Shown here piece after piece: positions 19,669-27,961 of a stretch of 64,000 nt of DNA. Under the pieces are notes generated by a model. It saw only the letters and a program-made list of their open reading frames with translations. It was not told where the DNA came from and did not search any database. The stretch comes from Dyella sp. SG609 (GTDB taxonomy: Bacteria; Pseudomonadota; Gammaproteobacteria; Xanthomonadales; Rhodanobacteraceae), in contig NZ_JAAZQJ010000009.1 of assembly GCF_012275375.1 (NCBI RefSeq), positions 62,001 through 126,000 on the forward strand. The letters run 5' to 3'. The stretch's first letter is position 1; every line of letters begins with the position of its first letter. The translations under genes were made by a program, and so were the position numbers.

Positions 19669-19686
19669 ATGTATAGCAATTGCTAT
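19669..19686 (-). promoter_or_regulatory. Palindromic operator and -10 of the toxin-antitoxin operon
   Basis: ATAGCAATTGCTAT (19673-19686) is a perfect 14-bp palindrome. On the minus strand it overlaps an extended -10, TGCTATACA, placing the start of transcription only a few bases before the antitoxin ATG. An antitoxin bound here would block the promoter, the standard autoregulation of such operons. Confidence 0.7.
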
Positions 19687-19705
19687 GCAGCTTAGCACAG
19701 CCTTT

Positions 19706-20311
19706 TCAGCGCAATCCGGAGACTTCCCCATGGGCGATCCAGTCCGCCGCAAAGTCCCGCAGCTGCGGAAAGAACGCCTCGAAGCGCTCGCGCAGTTGCG
19801 GCTCCAGCTCCACCAGCACGGGCATCGCCTCGCCCACCGGATTGGCCCGGCTCAGGCGCGCCGACACACCGCGCAGCGCGCGCTCGATCTCGGTGCGTTC
19901 GGCGTAGCCGGCGGGGAGATCGTGGGCTTCCATATAGATAAGGAAGCGCTTCAGTCCGTCCGGCAGCAGGCCGTGGTGCCGGTGCAGCAGCGCGCGCAGT
20001 CCTGCGGAATACGTATCCAGCGGCTGGCCGCTCCAGCGCGCGAAATCCCGCGCCAGCTCATGGTCGAACCACATGTCCAGCAGGATCCCGCCGAAGCGGC
20101 GGTAGGGCGAAGGCAGCAGGCGCCGCGCTTCGGCCACCTCCGGATGGGCGTCGGTGTAAACGTCGATCGCACGGTGCAGGCGGATGCCGTCGATCACCCG
20201 CGCCGGAAACCGCTGCGGATCGGGCGTCCCATGCACGAAGTCGCCCAGCATGCCGCCCAGGCGCAGCTCCTCGTCATCACCCGCCAGCAGGGCATGCGCA
20301 AGATGGTTCAT
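19706..20311 (-). CDS. acpH: ACP phosphodiesterase (AcpH, DUF479)
   Basis: 201 aa. Starts MNHLAHALLAG and contains GGMLGDFVHG, RVIDGIRLHRAIDVYTDAHP, SPYRRFGGILLDMWFDHELA and YMEAHDL, the conserved His/Asp pattern of the AcpH family. The enzyme removes the phosphopantetheine arm from acyl carrier protein. The start at 20311 is 57 bp from a divergently transcribed hydrolase. Confidence 0.92.
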   Translation of the reverse strand: MNHLAHALLAGDDEELRLGGMLGDFVHGTPDPQRFPARVIDGIRLHRAIDVYTDAHPEVAEARRLLPSPYRRFGGILLDMWFDHELARDFARWSGQPLDTYSAGLRALLHRHHGLLPDGLKRFLIYMEAHDLPAGYAERTEIERALRGVSARLSRANPVGEAMPVLVELEPQLRERFEAFFPQLRDFAADWIAHGEVSGLR

Positions 20312-20368
20312 GTCCGAGCTTTCCGCACGAGCGGGCGGCGGACCGGCCCGGCGGTTATCATTCCGCGT

Positions 20369-21061
20369 ATGACTCCCATCGCCTTCCCCAACGATCCGGA
20401 TCAGTTCCCCGGTGAAGAAGCCAGCTTCGCGCTGAGCGGCCCAGCCGGCAAGCTCGAAACGATCAGCAACGTCGCCGAGCCGGCCGACGCGCGCCGCGGC
20501 GTGGCCGTGATCTGCCACCCCAACCCCGTGGAAGGGGGCACCATGCATAACAAGGTGGTGACCATGGTGGAGCGCAGCCTGCGCGAGCGCGGACTGGACA
20601 CGGTGCGCTTCAACTTCCGCGGCACCGGCGAATCCGAAGGCCAGCACGACTACGGCAACGGCGAGCGTGACGACCTGGCCGCCGTGGTGCGCTGGGTGCG
20701 CACGCGGCGGCCCGGCGATGCGCTGTGGCTGGCGGGGTTCTCGTTCGGCAGCTATGTGACCCTGCGCAGCGCGGTCGAGCTCGATGCGGACGCGCTGATC
20801 AGCATCGCGCCGCCGGTGGCGCGCCGCCATTACGAGTTCGACGCCATTCCGCTGCCGTCCTGCCCCTGGCTGGTGGTCATGGGCGAGAGCGACGAAGTGG
20901 TCGATCCGCAGGCGGTGTTCGACTGGATCGACAGCCTGCACAAGAAACCCGAACTGGTGCGCATGCCGGACACCGGGCATTTCTTCCACCGCCGCCTGAT
21001 GGACCTGCGCGGCGCGATCAAGCATGTGGTGCAGGACTGGCTGCCGCCCCCGCGCGGCTGA
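20369..21061 (+). CDS. Alpha/beta hydrolase (COG2945 type)
   Basis: 230 aa. Conserved HPNPVEGGTMHNKVV, FNFRGTGESEG, nucleophile elbow AGFSFGSYVTLR (Ser in GFSFG), Asp in GESDEVVDP and His in PDTGHFFH. This group is often annotated as dienelactone-hydrolase-like; the natural substrate is not established. Its stop is 23 bp before zapE on the same strand, so it may share a transcript with zapE. Confidence 0.85.
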   Translation: MTPIAFPNDPDQFPGEEASFALSGPAGKLETISNVAEPADARRGVAVICHPNPVEGGTMHNKVVTMVERSLRERGLDTVRFNFRGTGESEGQHDYGNGERDDLAAVVRWVRTRRPGDALWLAGFSFGSYVTLRSAVELDADALISIAPPVARRHYEFDAIPLPSCPWLVVMGESDEVVDPQAVFDWIDSLHKKPELVRMPDTGHFFHRRLMDLRGAIKHVVQDWLPPPRG

Positions 21062-21084
21062 CGCGCCCTTCCGCGATTTCTCCC

Positions 21085-22200
21085 ATGAGCGAAACACTTA
21101 CGATCGCGCCAAGCGCGCGCTACCAGGAAGGCGTCGCCGCGCACCGCTGGGAAAGCGACCCGGCCCAGCTGGCGGTGCTGCCCGAATTCGACCGCATGCA
21201 CGCGGCGCTCACCGCCGCCCGCGAAGAGAACGGCGGCCTGTTCGGACGGCTGAAGTCGCTGCTCGGCGCCGAGCCGCGCGAAGCCGTGCCGGGGCTGTAC
21301 CTGTGGGGCAGCGTGGGCCGCGGCAAGACCTTTCTGATGGATCTGTTCGTGGCCAGCCTGCCGCAGGGCATGGCGCTGCGCCGCCACTACCACCGCTTCA
21401 TGGGCGAAGTGCACGAGCGCCTGCGCGAACTGGGCAATCGCCAGGATCCGCTGCCGGAAGTGGCCGAGGGCATCGCCGCGCGCTGCCGCGTGCTGTGCCT
21501 GGACGAGTTCCTGGTCAACGACATCGGCGACGCGATGATACTGGGCACCCTGCTGGAAGCGCTGTTCGCCCGCGGCGTGAGCCTGGTCACCACCTCCAAC
21601 ACCCAGCCGAAGAATCTCTACAAGGACGGCCTGCAGCGCGCACGCTTCCTGCCGGCGATCGCCCTGCTGGAACAGCAGTGCCACGTGGTGGAGATGATCT
21701 CCTCGCGCGACTGGCGCCTGCGCGCGCTGACCCAGGCGCCGGTGTACTTCACCCCGCCCAGCGCCGAGGCGGAGCGCTCGCTGGCCCGCATCTTCAGCAC
21801 CCAGGCGCAGGGCGAAACGACGGAAGGCGGCGACATCGTGGTCAACGACCGCGCCATCCCCGTGCGCAAGCGCGCCGAAAACATCCTGTGGTTCGACTTC
21901 GACGCCCTGTGCGAAGGTCCGCGCGCCGTGGCCGACTACATCGCCATCGCCAAGGCGGGACCTGCGGTGATCGTTTCCAACGTGCCGCAGTTCAGCATCT
22001 ACAGCGAAGATGCCGCGCGCCGCTTCGTGCTGCTGGTAGATGAGTTCTACGACCGCCATGTGAAGCTGATCCTTTCCGCTGCAGCGCCAATCACCGAGCT
22101 GTATGACGGCGAGCGGCTGCGTGCGGAGTTCGGGCGTACGGAGTCGCGGCTGATCGAGATGCAGAGCGAGGAATACCTGGCTTCACCGCATCTGGCGTGA
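21085..22200 (+). CDS. zapE: Cell division protein ZapE (AFG1-like ATPase)
   Basis: 371 aa. Walker A GSVGRGKT at 75-82, Walker B RVLCLDEFLVNDIGDA, sensor region LVTTSNTQPKNLYKDGLQRARFLP and the conserved RAENILWFDFDALCEGPRAVADY. ZapE is an ATPase that associates with the division ring during constriction. The last codons of this gene (from about 22060 to the stop) are duplicated in degenerate form at 23380-23524. Confidence 0.94.
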   Translation: MSETLTIAPSARYQEGVAAHRWESDPAQLAVLPEFDRMHAALTAAREENGGLFGRLKSLLGAEPREAVPGLYLWGSVGRGKTFLMDLFVASLPQGMALRRHYHRFMGEVHERLRELGNRQDPLPEVAEGIAARCRVLCLDEFLVNDIGDAMILGTLLEALFARGVSLVTTSNTQPKNLYKDGLQRARFLPAIALLEQQCHVVEMISSRDWRLRALTQAPVYFTPPSAEAERSLARIFSTQAQGETTEGGDIVVNDRAIPVRKRAENILWFDFDALCEGPRAVADYIAIAKAGPAVIVSNVPQFSIYSEDAARRFVLLVDEFYDRHVKLILSAAAPITELYDGERLRAEFGRTESRLIEMQSEEYLASPHLA

Positions 22201-22244
22201 ACGAGCCTGTCACCGGTTAACCGATCGCACTGCTGCCCCGCGTC

Positions 22245-22290
22245 CCCTGGCTCGTTGGCATGCCTGCGCATGCCAACGAGCCAGGGTTTT
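22245..22290. terminator. Strong terminator of zapE
   Basis: Perfect 19-bp stem (22245-22263 with 22268-22286), loop CTGC, followed by TTTT on the + strand. It lies between the convergent zapE and protease genes. Confidence 0.85.
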
Positions 22291-22363
22291 GCGTTGCCAC
22301 CCGAGTCAAGCGGCATGCATCGCATCGCCATCCCTGTCTCGGCAAGCCGCAGAAAAGCGGCTC

Positions 22364-23236
22364 CTAGCGACGGCCCGAACCGACCATAGGCAGTTGCTTA
22401 CCCGGCCCCGCCTTCACCCAGATAAACTTCAGACTGTTCCACAGCTCGCCCGAACTAAGATCGACATATGCAGTAGGTGCTCCCTGCGCTGCGCAAGGAA
22501 GACCACCGAATGAGACCACCCCGATCTGGTAGACGCGGCCACCGATACTACGAATGATGGGACTGCCACTGTCGCCATGACAGGCTCCTTGTCCGCGCAC
22601 TCCAGCGCAGAAATAAGTGCTCAGATCATCGCCATATGCGGCCGCACACTCGTCGTGTGCCAGCAAAGGCACGTCCACCGCACGCAATCGATCCGGAAAA
22701 AAGGGGATATCCGGATCCGTGTTGCCCCACCCCATCACCGTTACAAATTGACCGGGTCGGTACAAGGCATCGCTGCTCAGCGTGGGCAAGCTGACCGGGA
22801 CGACGCCGCTGACGGGTGCGTCAAGAAATATCAGCGCCAGATCGGAGTCCGGGACCGTGCTGACCGCTACCGCGCTGACGCCTCGCCGCTGCGCTCCAAT
22901 GTCGTCTGAAAGCAGGGTTTGCCCGATGGTGACCGAGAGCCCTGCCGCATTTCCGTCGGTTACGTTGTTGACACAATGCGCAGCGGTAATCACCACGTCC
23001 CGGTAATAAAGCGACCCTCCGCAGAAATGCGACCCGCCAGATTGCAGGGAGGCCATGAACGGGTACTTTCCCCTGGAGACCTCATGACCACCAATGATGC
23101 GCGGATCGATGCGAGGACTGTTCTCGACGGATATCTGCGGCTTCGCAAAAGCCAGGCTCGCAGTGGTGAGAGCGAGCATGCTGGCCATCCAAGCCATGAT
23201 GCTGACGATTGCCTTCTTGTTCGAACGCATTTGCAT
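22364..23236 (-). CDS. Secreted trypsin-fold serine protease, copy 1 (altered S1 pocket)
   Basis: 290 aa from the ATG at 23236 (GGAG 7 nt upstream). Signal peptide residues 1-32, short propeptide, zymogen activation site R46-IIGG, catalytic triad His87 (TAAHC), Asp132 (DSDLAL) and Ser223 (GDSG). Peptidase family S1. The motif reads GDSGS instead of GDSGG. The position equivalent to trypsin Asp189 is Gly217 and the position of Gly226 is Thr, so trypsin specificity should be lost. It is a diverged tandem duplicate of 23669-24541, with start and stop both exactly 1305 bp away. Confidence 0.9.
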   Translation of the reverse strand: MQMRSNKKAIVSIMAWMASMLALTTASLAFAKPQISVENSPRIDPRIIGGHEVSRGKYPFMASLQSGGSHFCGGSLYYRDVVITAAHCVNNVTDGNAAGLSVTIGQTLLSDDIGAQRRGVSAVAVSTVPDSDLALIFLDAPVSGVVPVSLPTLSSDALYRPGQFVTVMGWGNTDPDIPFFPDRLRAVDVPLLAHDECAAAYGDDLSTYFCAGVRGQGACHGDSGSPIIRSIGGRVYQIGVVSFGGLPCAAQGAPTAYVDLSSGELWNSLKFIWVKAGPGKQLPMVGSGRR

Positions 23237-23379
23237 GGAACTTCTCCAGGTCATGGAAGAGAGATTAGCCATTGCATTGCGATAAGCCCGCTGAAAGCCA
23301 GCCGCTTGCGCGGCTACAAGTAAACACATAGCCTTTGCTTCCTGGATATCGCAGAAGTACGAAAGTTTTCTCTGACATG

Positions 23380-23524
23380 CAGCCATGAAGCTAGCCTCTT
23401 CCGCTGCTGTGCCGATCACTGGCCTGTACCACGGGAGCAACTGCGTGCGGAGTTCGGGCGCACGCAGTTGAAGTTGGTCGAAATGCGGAGCGAGGAAAAT
23501 CTCGCGTCGCCGCATCTGGCGTGA
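23380..23524 (+). pseudogene. zapE: Duplicated fragment of the zapE 3' end
   Basis: The 145 bp before and including the TGA at 23522-23524 match the last part of zapE (about 22056-22200), including CTGCGTGCGGAGTTCGGGCG and the final CCGCATCTGGCGTGA, with substitutions and small indels. It has no start and no domain, so it is a relic carried along when the downstream zapE-end/protease block was duplicated. The junction with the protease promoter sequence lies at about 23376-23385. Confidence 0.85.
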
Positions 23525-23571
23525 GGAGACGGTTACCAGGAGCGGATCACTCCGGGCAGCCGTGCCCTCCT

Positions 23572-23605
23572 CGACCATGGCGTGCCTGCAGGTACGCCAT
23601 GGTCG
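23572..23605. terminator. Hairpin after the zapE fragment, counterpart of the zapE terminator
   Basis: CGACCATGGCGT and ACGCCATGGTCG form a 12-bp perfect stem with an internally self-complementary loop (CCTGCAGG). It occupies the same place relative to protease copy 2 as the 22245 terminator does to copy 1, but the stem sequence differs while pairing is kept. Confidence 0.65.
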
Positions 23606-23668
23606 TGCATTGCCGCCGAGCCACGGCTTGCATCGCCGTTCCGCCATACGGCTGCTTGGGAATCAGGC

Positions 23669-24541
23669 CTAGCGACGGTTCGATCCGACGGTATGCAGTC
23701 CTTTTCTCCGCGCCGGTTGCACCCAGATAAACCGCAGGCTATTCCACAGCTCGCCTGAGCTGAGGTTGGCATACACCCCAGGCGCACCCTGCTCCGCGCA
23801 TCCCTCGCCGAACGAGACGACGCCGATTTGATAGACGCGGCCGCCAACGCTGCGAATGATCGGTCCGCCGCTATCGCCCTGGCAGGAATCCTTGCCACGG
23901 ACACCCGCGCAGAAATGGGTGCCCAGCTCGTATCCCTCGTAGCTGGCGGCGCACTCCTCCGGCGCAAGAATGGGCACATCCACTTCCCGAAGCCGATTGG
24001 GGAAGAACGGCAGCTCCGCATCGGTATTGCCCCAGCCCATGACCGTTGCCGTCTGCCCGGGCCGGTACAAGGCATCGCTGCCCAGCGTAGGCAAGCTGAC
24101 CGGGACGACGCCACTGACCCGCTTGTCCAGAAACACCAGAGCCAGATCGGACGCCGGGAGCGTACTGATCGCCACTGCCCGGATCCTTCGCCGCTGCGCG
24201 CCGATGCCATCCGAAAGCAGGGTCTGCCCGATGGTGACCGTGTGCTCCGCCGCGTTGCGATCGGTTACATCGTTGACGCAATGAGCAGCAGTAATCACCA
24301 CATCCTGGCGATAAAGCGATCCACCGCAGAAATGCTGCCCGTCGAATTGCAGCGAAGCCATGAATGGGTACTTCCCCCTGGATACTTCATTGCCGCCGAT
24401 GATGCGCGGATCGATGCGCGGGTTGTTTTCCACGGATGCCCGCGGCGTGGCGAAAGCGAGACTCGCGGCGGTGAGCGCGAGCATCCCCGCCATCCAGGCC
24501 ATGACCCTGACGGCCATCTTCTTTCTCGAACGCATTTGCAT
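23669..24541 (-). CDS. Secreted trypsin-like serine protease, copy 2
   Basis: 290 aa from the ATG at 24541. Same layout as copy 1: signal peptide (1-31), activation site PRIIGG, His87, Asp132, Ser224 in CQGDSGGP. Here the S1 base residue is Asp218 (equivalent to Asp189), with Gly in the 216 and 226 positions (SFGEGC...GAPGVY), so cleavage after Arg/Lys is predicted. Peptidase S1, exported; secretion beyond the periplasm is possible but not shown. It is probably the ancestral-type copy of the tandem pair. Confidence 0.92.
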   Translation of the reverse strand: MQMRSRKKMAVRVMAWMAGMLALTAASLAFATPRASVENNPRIDPRIIGGNEVSRGKYPFMASLQFDGQHFCGGSLYRQDVVITAAHCVNDVTDRNAAEHTVTIGQTLLSDGIGAQRRRIRAVAISTLPASDLALVFLDKRVSGVVPVSLPTLGSDALYRPGQTATVMGWGNTDAELPFFPNRLREVDVPILAPEECAASYEGYELGTHFCAGVRGKDSCQGDSGGPIIRSVGGRVYQIGVVSFGEGCAEQGAPGVYANLSSGELWNSLRFIWVQPARRKGLHTVGSNRR

Positions 24542-24803
24542 GGGACTTCTCCAGTTCATGGAAGAGGATTAGCAACTGCATTGCGATAAGCGTGCAGAAC
24601 GCCAGTGCTTACGCGACTATGAGTAGACGCTCAGTCGCGCCTTTCAGATATCGAAGAAATACGAAAGTTGTCCCCGACATGTCAGCTTCGCGGCGCGCGG
24701 CACACTGCATATCCGGAATACTCCCAATTGCCGCTCTCAAAGCCGCCATCGATGCAGCGCTGCGCATACGCTTCGCAGCGGACATCCACGCCGGAGAATG
24801 CTC

Positions 24804-26132
24804 ATGATGCGCAGCGCCTTGCTCATGCTGTCCCTTGCCGCCGTATCGGCCGTACCTGTCCATGCCACCGATGTGGCGCAAAGCATTCAGGACGAACTGC
24901 CCCAGGTCGTCGCATGGCGCCACGACATCCACCAGCATCCCGAACTGAGCAATCGCGAGACGCGCACCGCCGCACTGGTTGCCGCGCAGCTGAAGAAGCT
25001 CGGCCTGGACGTGCGTACCGGCATCGCGCACCACGGCGTGGTGGGCGTTCTCAAAGGCAGCAAGCCCGGGCCGAGGCTGGCAATCCGCGCCGACATGGAC
25101 GCGCTGCCGGTCACGGAGGAAACCGGCCTGCCGTTTGCCTCAGCAGCGCTGGGCGAATACCGCGGCAAGTCCACCGGCGTGATGCACGCCTGCGGCCACG
25201 ACGCGCACACGGCCATGCTGCTGGGCGTCGCCACCGTGCTCGCCGGCATGAAGCAGGAGCTGCCGGGCGAGGTGATGTTCGTCTTCCAGCCGGCGGAGGA
25301 AGGAGCGCCAGCGGGCGAGCAAGGCGGGGCCGCGCTCATGCTGAAAGAAGGCGTGTTCCGCGACTTCGCACCGGATGCCGTATTCGCCATGCATGTGATC
25401 AGCACGCTCAACGTCGGCACGGTGGCGCTGCGGCCGGGACCCGCGCTGTCCGGGGCGGACGGCTTCAAGCTGGTGGTCCACGGACGCCAGACGCACGGCG
25501 CCATGCCGTGGAACGGCGTCGATCCCATCGTCACCGCGGCGCAGATCGTCGAGCAGGCGCAGACCATCGTCAGCCGCCGGCTGGATATCGGCACGCTGCC
25601 GGCCGTGCTCAGCTTCGGCATCGTCGAAGGCGGTACGCGCCACAACATCGTGCCGGACAAAGTGGAACTGCAGGGAACCCTGCGCAGCTTCGATCCCGCC
25701 ATGCGCCAGCAAGCCATCGACCATCTGCGCGGCATCGCCGAACACGTGGCCGCCGCGAACGGCGCCACGGCGGAACTGCAGATCCCGATGGGCGACAGCT
25801 ATCCGGTCACGGTCAACGACGCCGCATTGACCGCACGGGTACGCAGCAGCCTGGTCAAGGCGGTCGGCCACGCGCATGTGGTCGAGGCTCCTCCGGCCAT
25901 GCCCTCGGAGGATTTCGCTTATTTGGCCAAGGAAGTGCCCGGCGTGTACTTCTTCGTCGGCGCCACGCCAGCCGGCCAGGATGCGGCGAAGGCGGCAGCC
26001 AATCATTCGCCGCGGTTCTTGATGGACGAGGGCGCCCTGAAGGTAGGCATGACCTCGATGCTGCAGGCGGCGCTGGACTATCTGCAGGCCCCAGCCACCG
26101 AAACGGATCACCAGGGGCAAGCAGCGAGCTGA
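24804..26132 (+). CDS. Secreted M20-family amidohydrolase
   Basis: 442 aa. The ATG at 24804 stands 7 nt after GGAG; an ATG at 24798 is too close. Signal peptide residues 1-22 (ending VHAT). M20 motifs: WRHDIHQHPELSNRE, RADMDALPV, HACGHDAHTAMLLG, FQPAEEG, FAMHV, HNIVPDKVELQGTLR and MPSEDFAYL, which cover the dinuclear metal ligands and catalytic Glu. Relatives hydrolyse N-acyl or hippuryl amino acids and indole-acetyl conjugates; the substrate here is unknown. Monocistronic. Confidence 0.92.
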   Translation: MMRSALLMLSLAAVSAVPVHATDVAQSIQDELPQVVAWRHDIHQHPELSNRETRTAALVAAQLKKLGLDVRTGIAHHGVVGVLKGSKPGPRLAIRADMDALPVTEETGLPFASAALGEYRGKSTGVMHACGHDAHTAMLLGVATVLAGMKQELPGEVMFVFQPAEEGAPAGEQGGAALMLKEGVFRDFAPDAVFAMHVISTLNVGTVALRPGPALSGADGFKLVVHGRQTHGAMPWNGVDPIVTAAQIVEQAQTIVSRRLDIGTLPAVLSFGIVEGGTRHNIVPDKVELQGTLRSFDPAMRQQAIDHLRGIAEHVAAANGATAELQIPMGDSYPVTVNDAALTARVRSSLVKAVGHAHVVEAPPAMPSEDFAYLAKEVPGVYFFVGATPAGQDAAKAAANHSPRFLMDEGALKVGMTSMLQAALDYLQAPATETDHQGQAAS

Positions 26133-26152
26133 GCAGGGGGATGGAAAGCCCG

Positions 26153-27013
26153 CTACTCGTCCGGCTTCTGGCGAACCGACACGCCCGCCAAAGCCGGTGG
26201 CGTGCCGCAGCGGCCGGAGCGCAGCGCATCCAGATAAGCCGACACCAGCGTCGTCGTGCTCTTCTGCGCACCCGCGGCGAACTGGCCGCCGCCTAAGTTC
26301 ATATGGTTGGCGCCATCCACCACGGCCAGCCAGCGGCAGCCCGGCCCCAGTCCATCGAAGGCCTGCATGCGCCAGCGGTAGTCGCCGCCCAGCCCCTGGT
26401 CCCGCGTGCCGGTGACCAGCAGCGTGGGCGCGGCGATCGGTGCCCATGCGCCTTCGGGGAACACCGGTCCCGGCCCTTCCGGCGATAAGGCCACATAGGC
26501 GTCGAAGCTGCCCTTCGGCGCCAGCCCCAGCTTGTTGTGCGCACCGGCTTCCAGCATCACCGTGATCGCGCCCATCGAATGGCCGAGCAGCGCCTTGAAC
26601 GATGCGTGGCAGCGCTGTTCCGACCACGCCAGCGCCGCGTCGATGTCGAGAAAGCGGGCCCGATAAGCCGGCGCATCGGTAACCAGGGCGGTGATGCCGC
26701 CCTTGAAGCCATCGCTGCGCAGATCCTGCTTCAGCACCGGCAGGCCGCTTTCGCGGTGCCCCATCACCACCACGCGCCAGCCGTCGGCGCTCAAGGCCTC
26801 GCCTACATAGCGCAGGCCCTGCTCACTTCCGCCGGCACCGTGCGACACCAGCAGCAGCGGCGGGCAGGTTTTCGCCGCGGCAGGCTCGTACACCATCAGC
26901 GGCGTGCTCGCGCCATCGGAACGCGGCACCTCGATGCGTTCCGCGGCCCAGGCCTCCACGGTGGCTGCCAGCGCCAGCAGTACGGCCACGATCTTCGGCG
27001 ACGTCGTCGACAT
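26153..27013 (-). CDS. Secreted alpha/beta hydrolase (dienelactone-hydrolase/chlorophyllase-like)
   Basis: 286 aa with signal peptide (1-24, AWAAE). The oxyanion segment LLLVSHGAGGSEQG, nucleophile elbow LLGHSMGAI, Asp in GTRDQGLGGD and His in DGANHMNLGG give a complete triad. Related proteins are annotated as predicted dienelactone hydrolases or polyester-hydrolase-like enzymes. It converges with the M20 gene (20 bp between stops) and is divergent from a small secreted protein. Confidence 0.85.
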   Translation of the reverse strand: MSTTSPKIVAVLLALAATVEAWAAERIEVPRSDGASTPLMVYEPAAAKTCPPLLLVSHGAGGSEQGLRYVGEALSADGWRVVVMGHRESGLPVLKQDLRSDGFKGGITALVTDAPAYRARFLDIDAALAWSEQRCHASFKALLGHSMGAITVMLEAGAHNKLGLAPKGSFDAYVALSPEGPGPVFPEGAWAPIAAPTLLVTGTRDQGLGGDYRWRMQAFDGLGPGCRWLAVVDGANHMNLGGGQFAAGAQKSTTTLVSAYLDALRSGRCGTPPALAGVSVRQKPDE

Positions 27014-27079
27014 GCTTCACTCCCCTTCGATGGCCTGCACTGCGGTAACGTGGCGGCCTTTCCTGCACGGAGCCCCGCC

Positions 27080-27460
27080 ATGACCAGCCTGCTCTTCCTC
27101 GCCCTGCTGTCCGCGCCCGGCATGCCGGCGGACGATTTCTCAACGCGGGTGCAGCAGGCCAAGTTGACCGAGGGCGCCAAGGACGGGCCGGACTACCAGA
27201 AGAAGATGTGGGCCGCGATCGGCGACCGCACCACCGACGCGCTCAAGGGCTGCATCGCCACCCTGCCCAAGCCCGACAAGTCCCCTTTCGTACTGGTCGC
27301 CGACGTGCACGCCGACGGCAGCCTGGGCCGGGTCGAAGTCCGCGCCCCCACCGACGTAGCCACCTGCCTGCTCAGCCGCTTCGCCAGCTGGAAGCTGCCG
27401 GCCCCGCCGGCCAGCCCGGCGCCGTATCCGATCGAGGTGGATTTCAGCATCGCCCCCTGA
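27080..27460 (+). CDS. Small exported protein with a TonB-C-like end
   Basis: 126 aa. Short hydrophobic N-terminus (MTSLLFLALLSAPGMPA) consistent with a signal peptide. The C-terminal half (VADVHADGSLGRVEVRAPTDVATCLLSRFASWKLPAPPASPAPYPIEVDFSI) resembles TonB C-terminal or AgmX-like domains, in which two Cys (in KGCIAT and TCLLS) may form a disulphide. Not otherwise recognised. Confidence 0.6.
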   Translation: MTSLLFLALLSAPGMPADDFSTRVQQAKLTEGAKDGPDYQKKMWAAIGDRTTDALKGCIATLPKPDKSPFVLVADVHADGSLGRVEVRAPTDVATCLLSRFASWKLPAPPASPAPYPIEVDFSIAP

Positions 27461-27564
27461 GCGCCCGGGCAGAACCGATCGCCAAGATTTTTCGCATGGC
27501 CGCCAGGCCGCGCCAGGCCTTGAATTACCCCACTTATCCACCGATATATGCACAATGGATTGGG

Positions 27565-27598
27565 TTGACCCGCCCCACCCCGCCCTATATGTTGTGCC
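27565..27598 (+). promoter_or_regulatory. Promoter of the nrdA operon
   Basis: TTGACC (27565-27570) and TATGTT (27588-27593) are spaced by 17 bp, placing the transcript start at about 27600, exactly where the riboswitch begins. AT-rich TATAT motifs at about 27544 and 27586 recall NrdR boxes, but neither matches the consensus well. Confidence 0.5.
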
Positions 27599-27599
27599 C

Positions 27600-27797
27600 C
27601 GTCGGTGCCTTTCTCAGACCCACGGTCGGATTGGCTTAATAGGGAATCCGGTGCGAATCCGGAACTGCCCCGCAGCGGTAAGCGGAAACGAAAGCTCCCA
27701 TCGCACTGGTCCTCGAGGGCTGGGAAGCGGGGGCGAGTAGGTCGGATCGGTCGCCAGCGAACGGTCCATGTCTGCGAGTCCGAAGACCTGCCGGCAC
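27600..27797 (+). ncRNA. Cobalamin (B12) riboswitch upstream of nrdA
   Basis: All landmarks of the class are present in order: CGGTGCC at the P1 side (27603), GGGAATCCGGTGCGAATCCGG (27642-27662), ACTGCCCCGCAGCGGTAAG (27664-27682), the GCACTGG...GGGAAGC block (27703-27727), GCGAGTCCGAAGACCTGCCGGCAC (27774-27797) closing P1. It lies in the 5' leader of the class Ia ribonucleotide reductase gene, 165 bp before the start codon. Bound adenosylcobalamin should switch the operon off. The remainder of the 501-bp gap (27798-27961) holds the expression platform; I did not resolve its alternative hairpins. Confidence 0.93.
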
Positions 27798-27961
27798 ATC
27801 GCGGCCTTCAGCGCCGCGGTGAGTGATGGCGGCTTCCGCGGGGAGGCGCGTCGTGGCGCGGAGCCTTCGCTCCGCCGCACGGCCGTCCCCGCCTACACCG
27901 CCTTCGTCTCAGCCCTGCGCGCGGGAGCAGGTCGTTGAAGCCTTTGGCCTGGAGCGATGCC

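Noticed and set aside
27540..27600. NrdR boxes upstream of nrdA
   Set aside because: TATAT motifs occur but neither copy fits the consensus and their spacing is not the usual three helical turns, so no separate feature was made.
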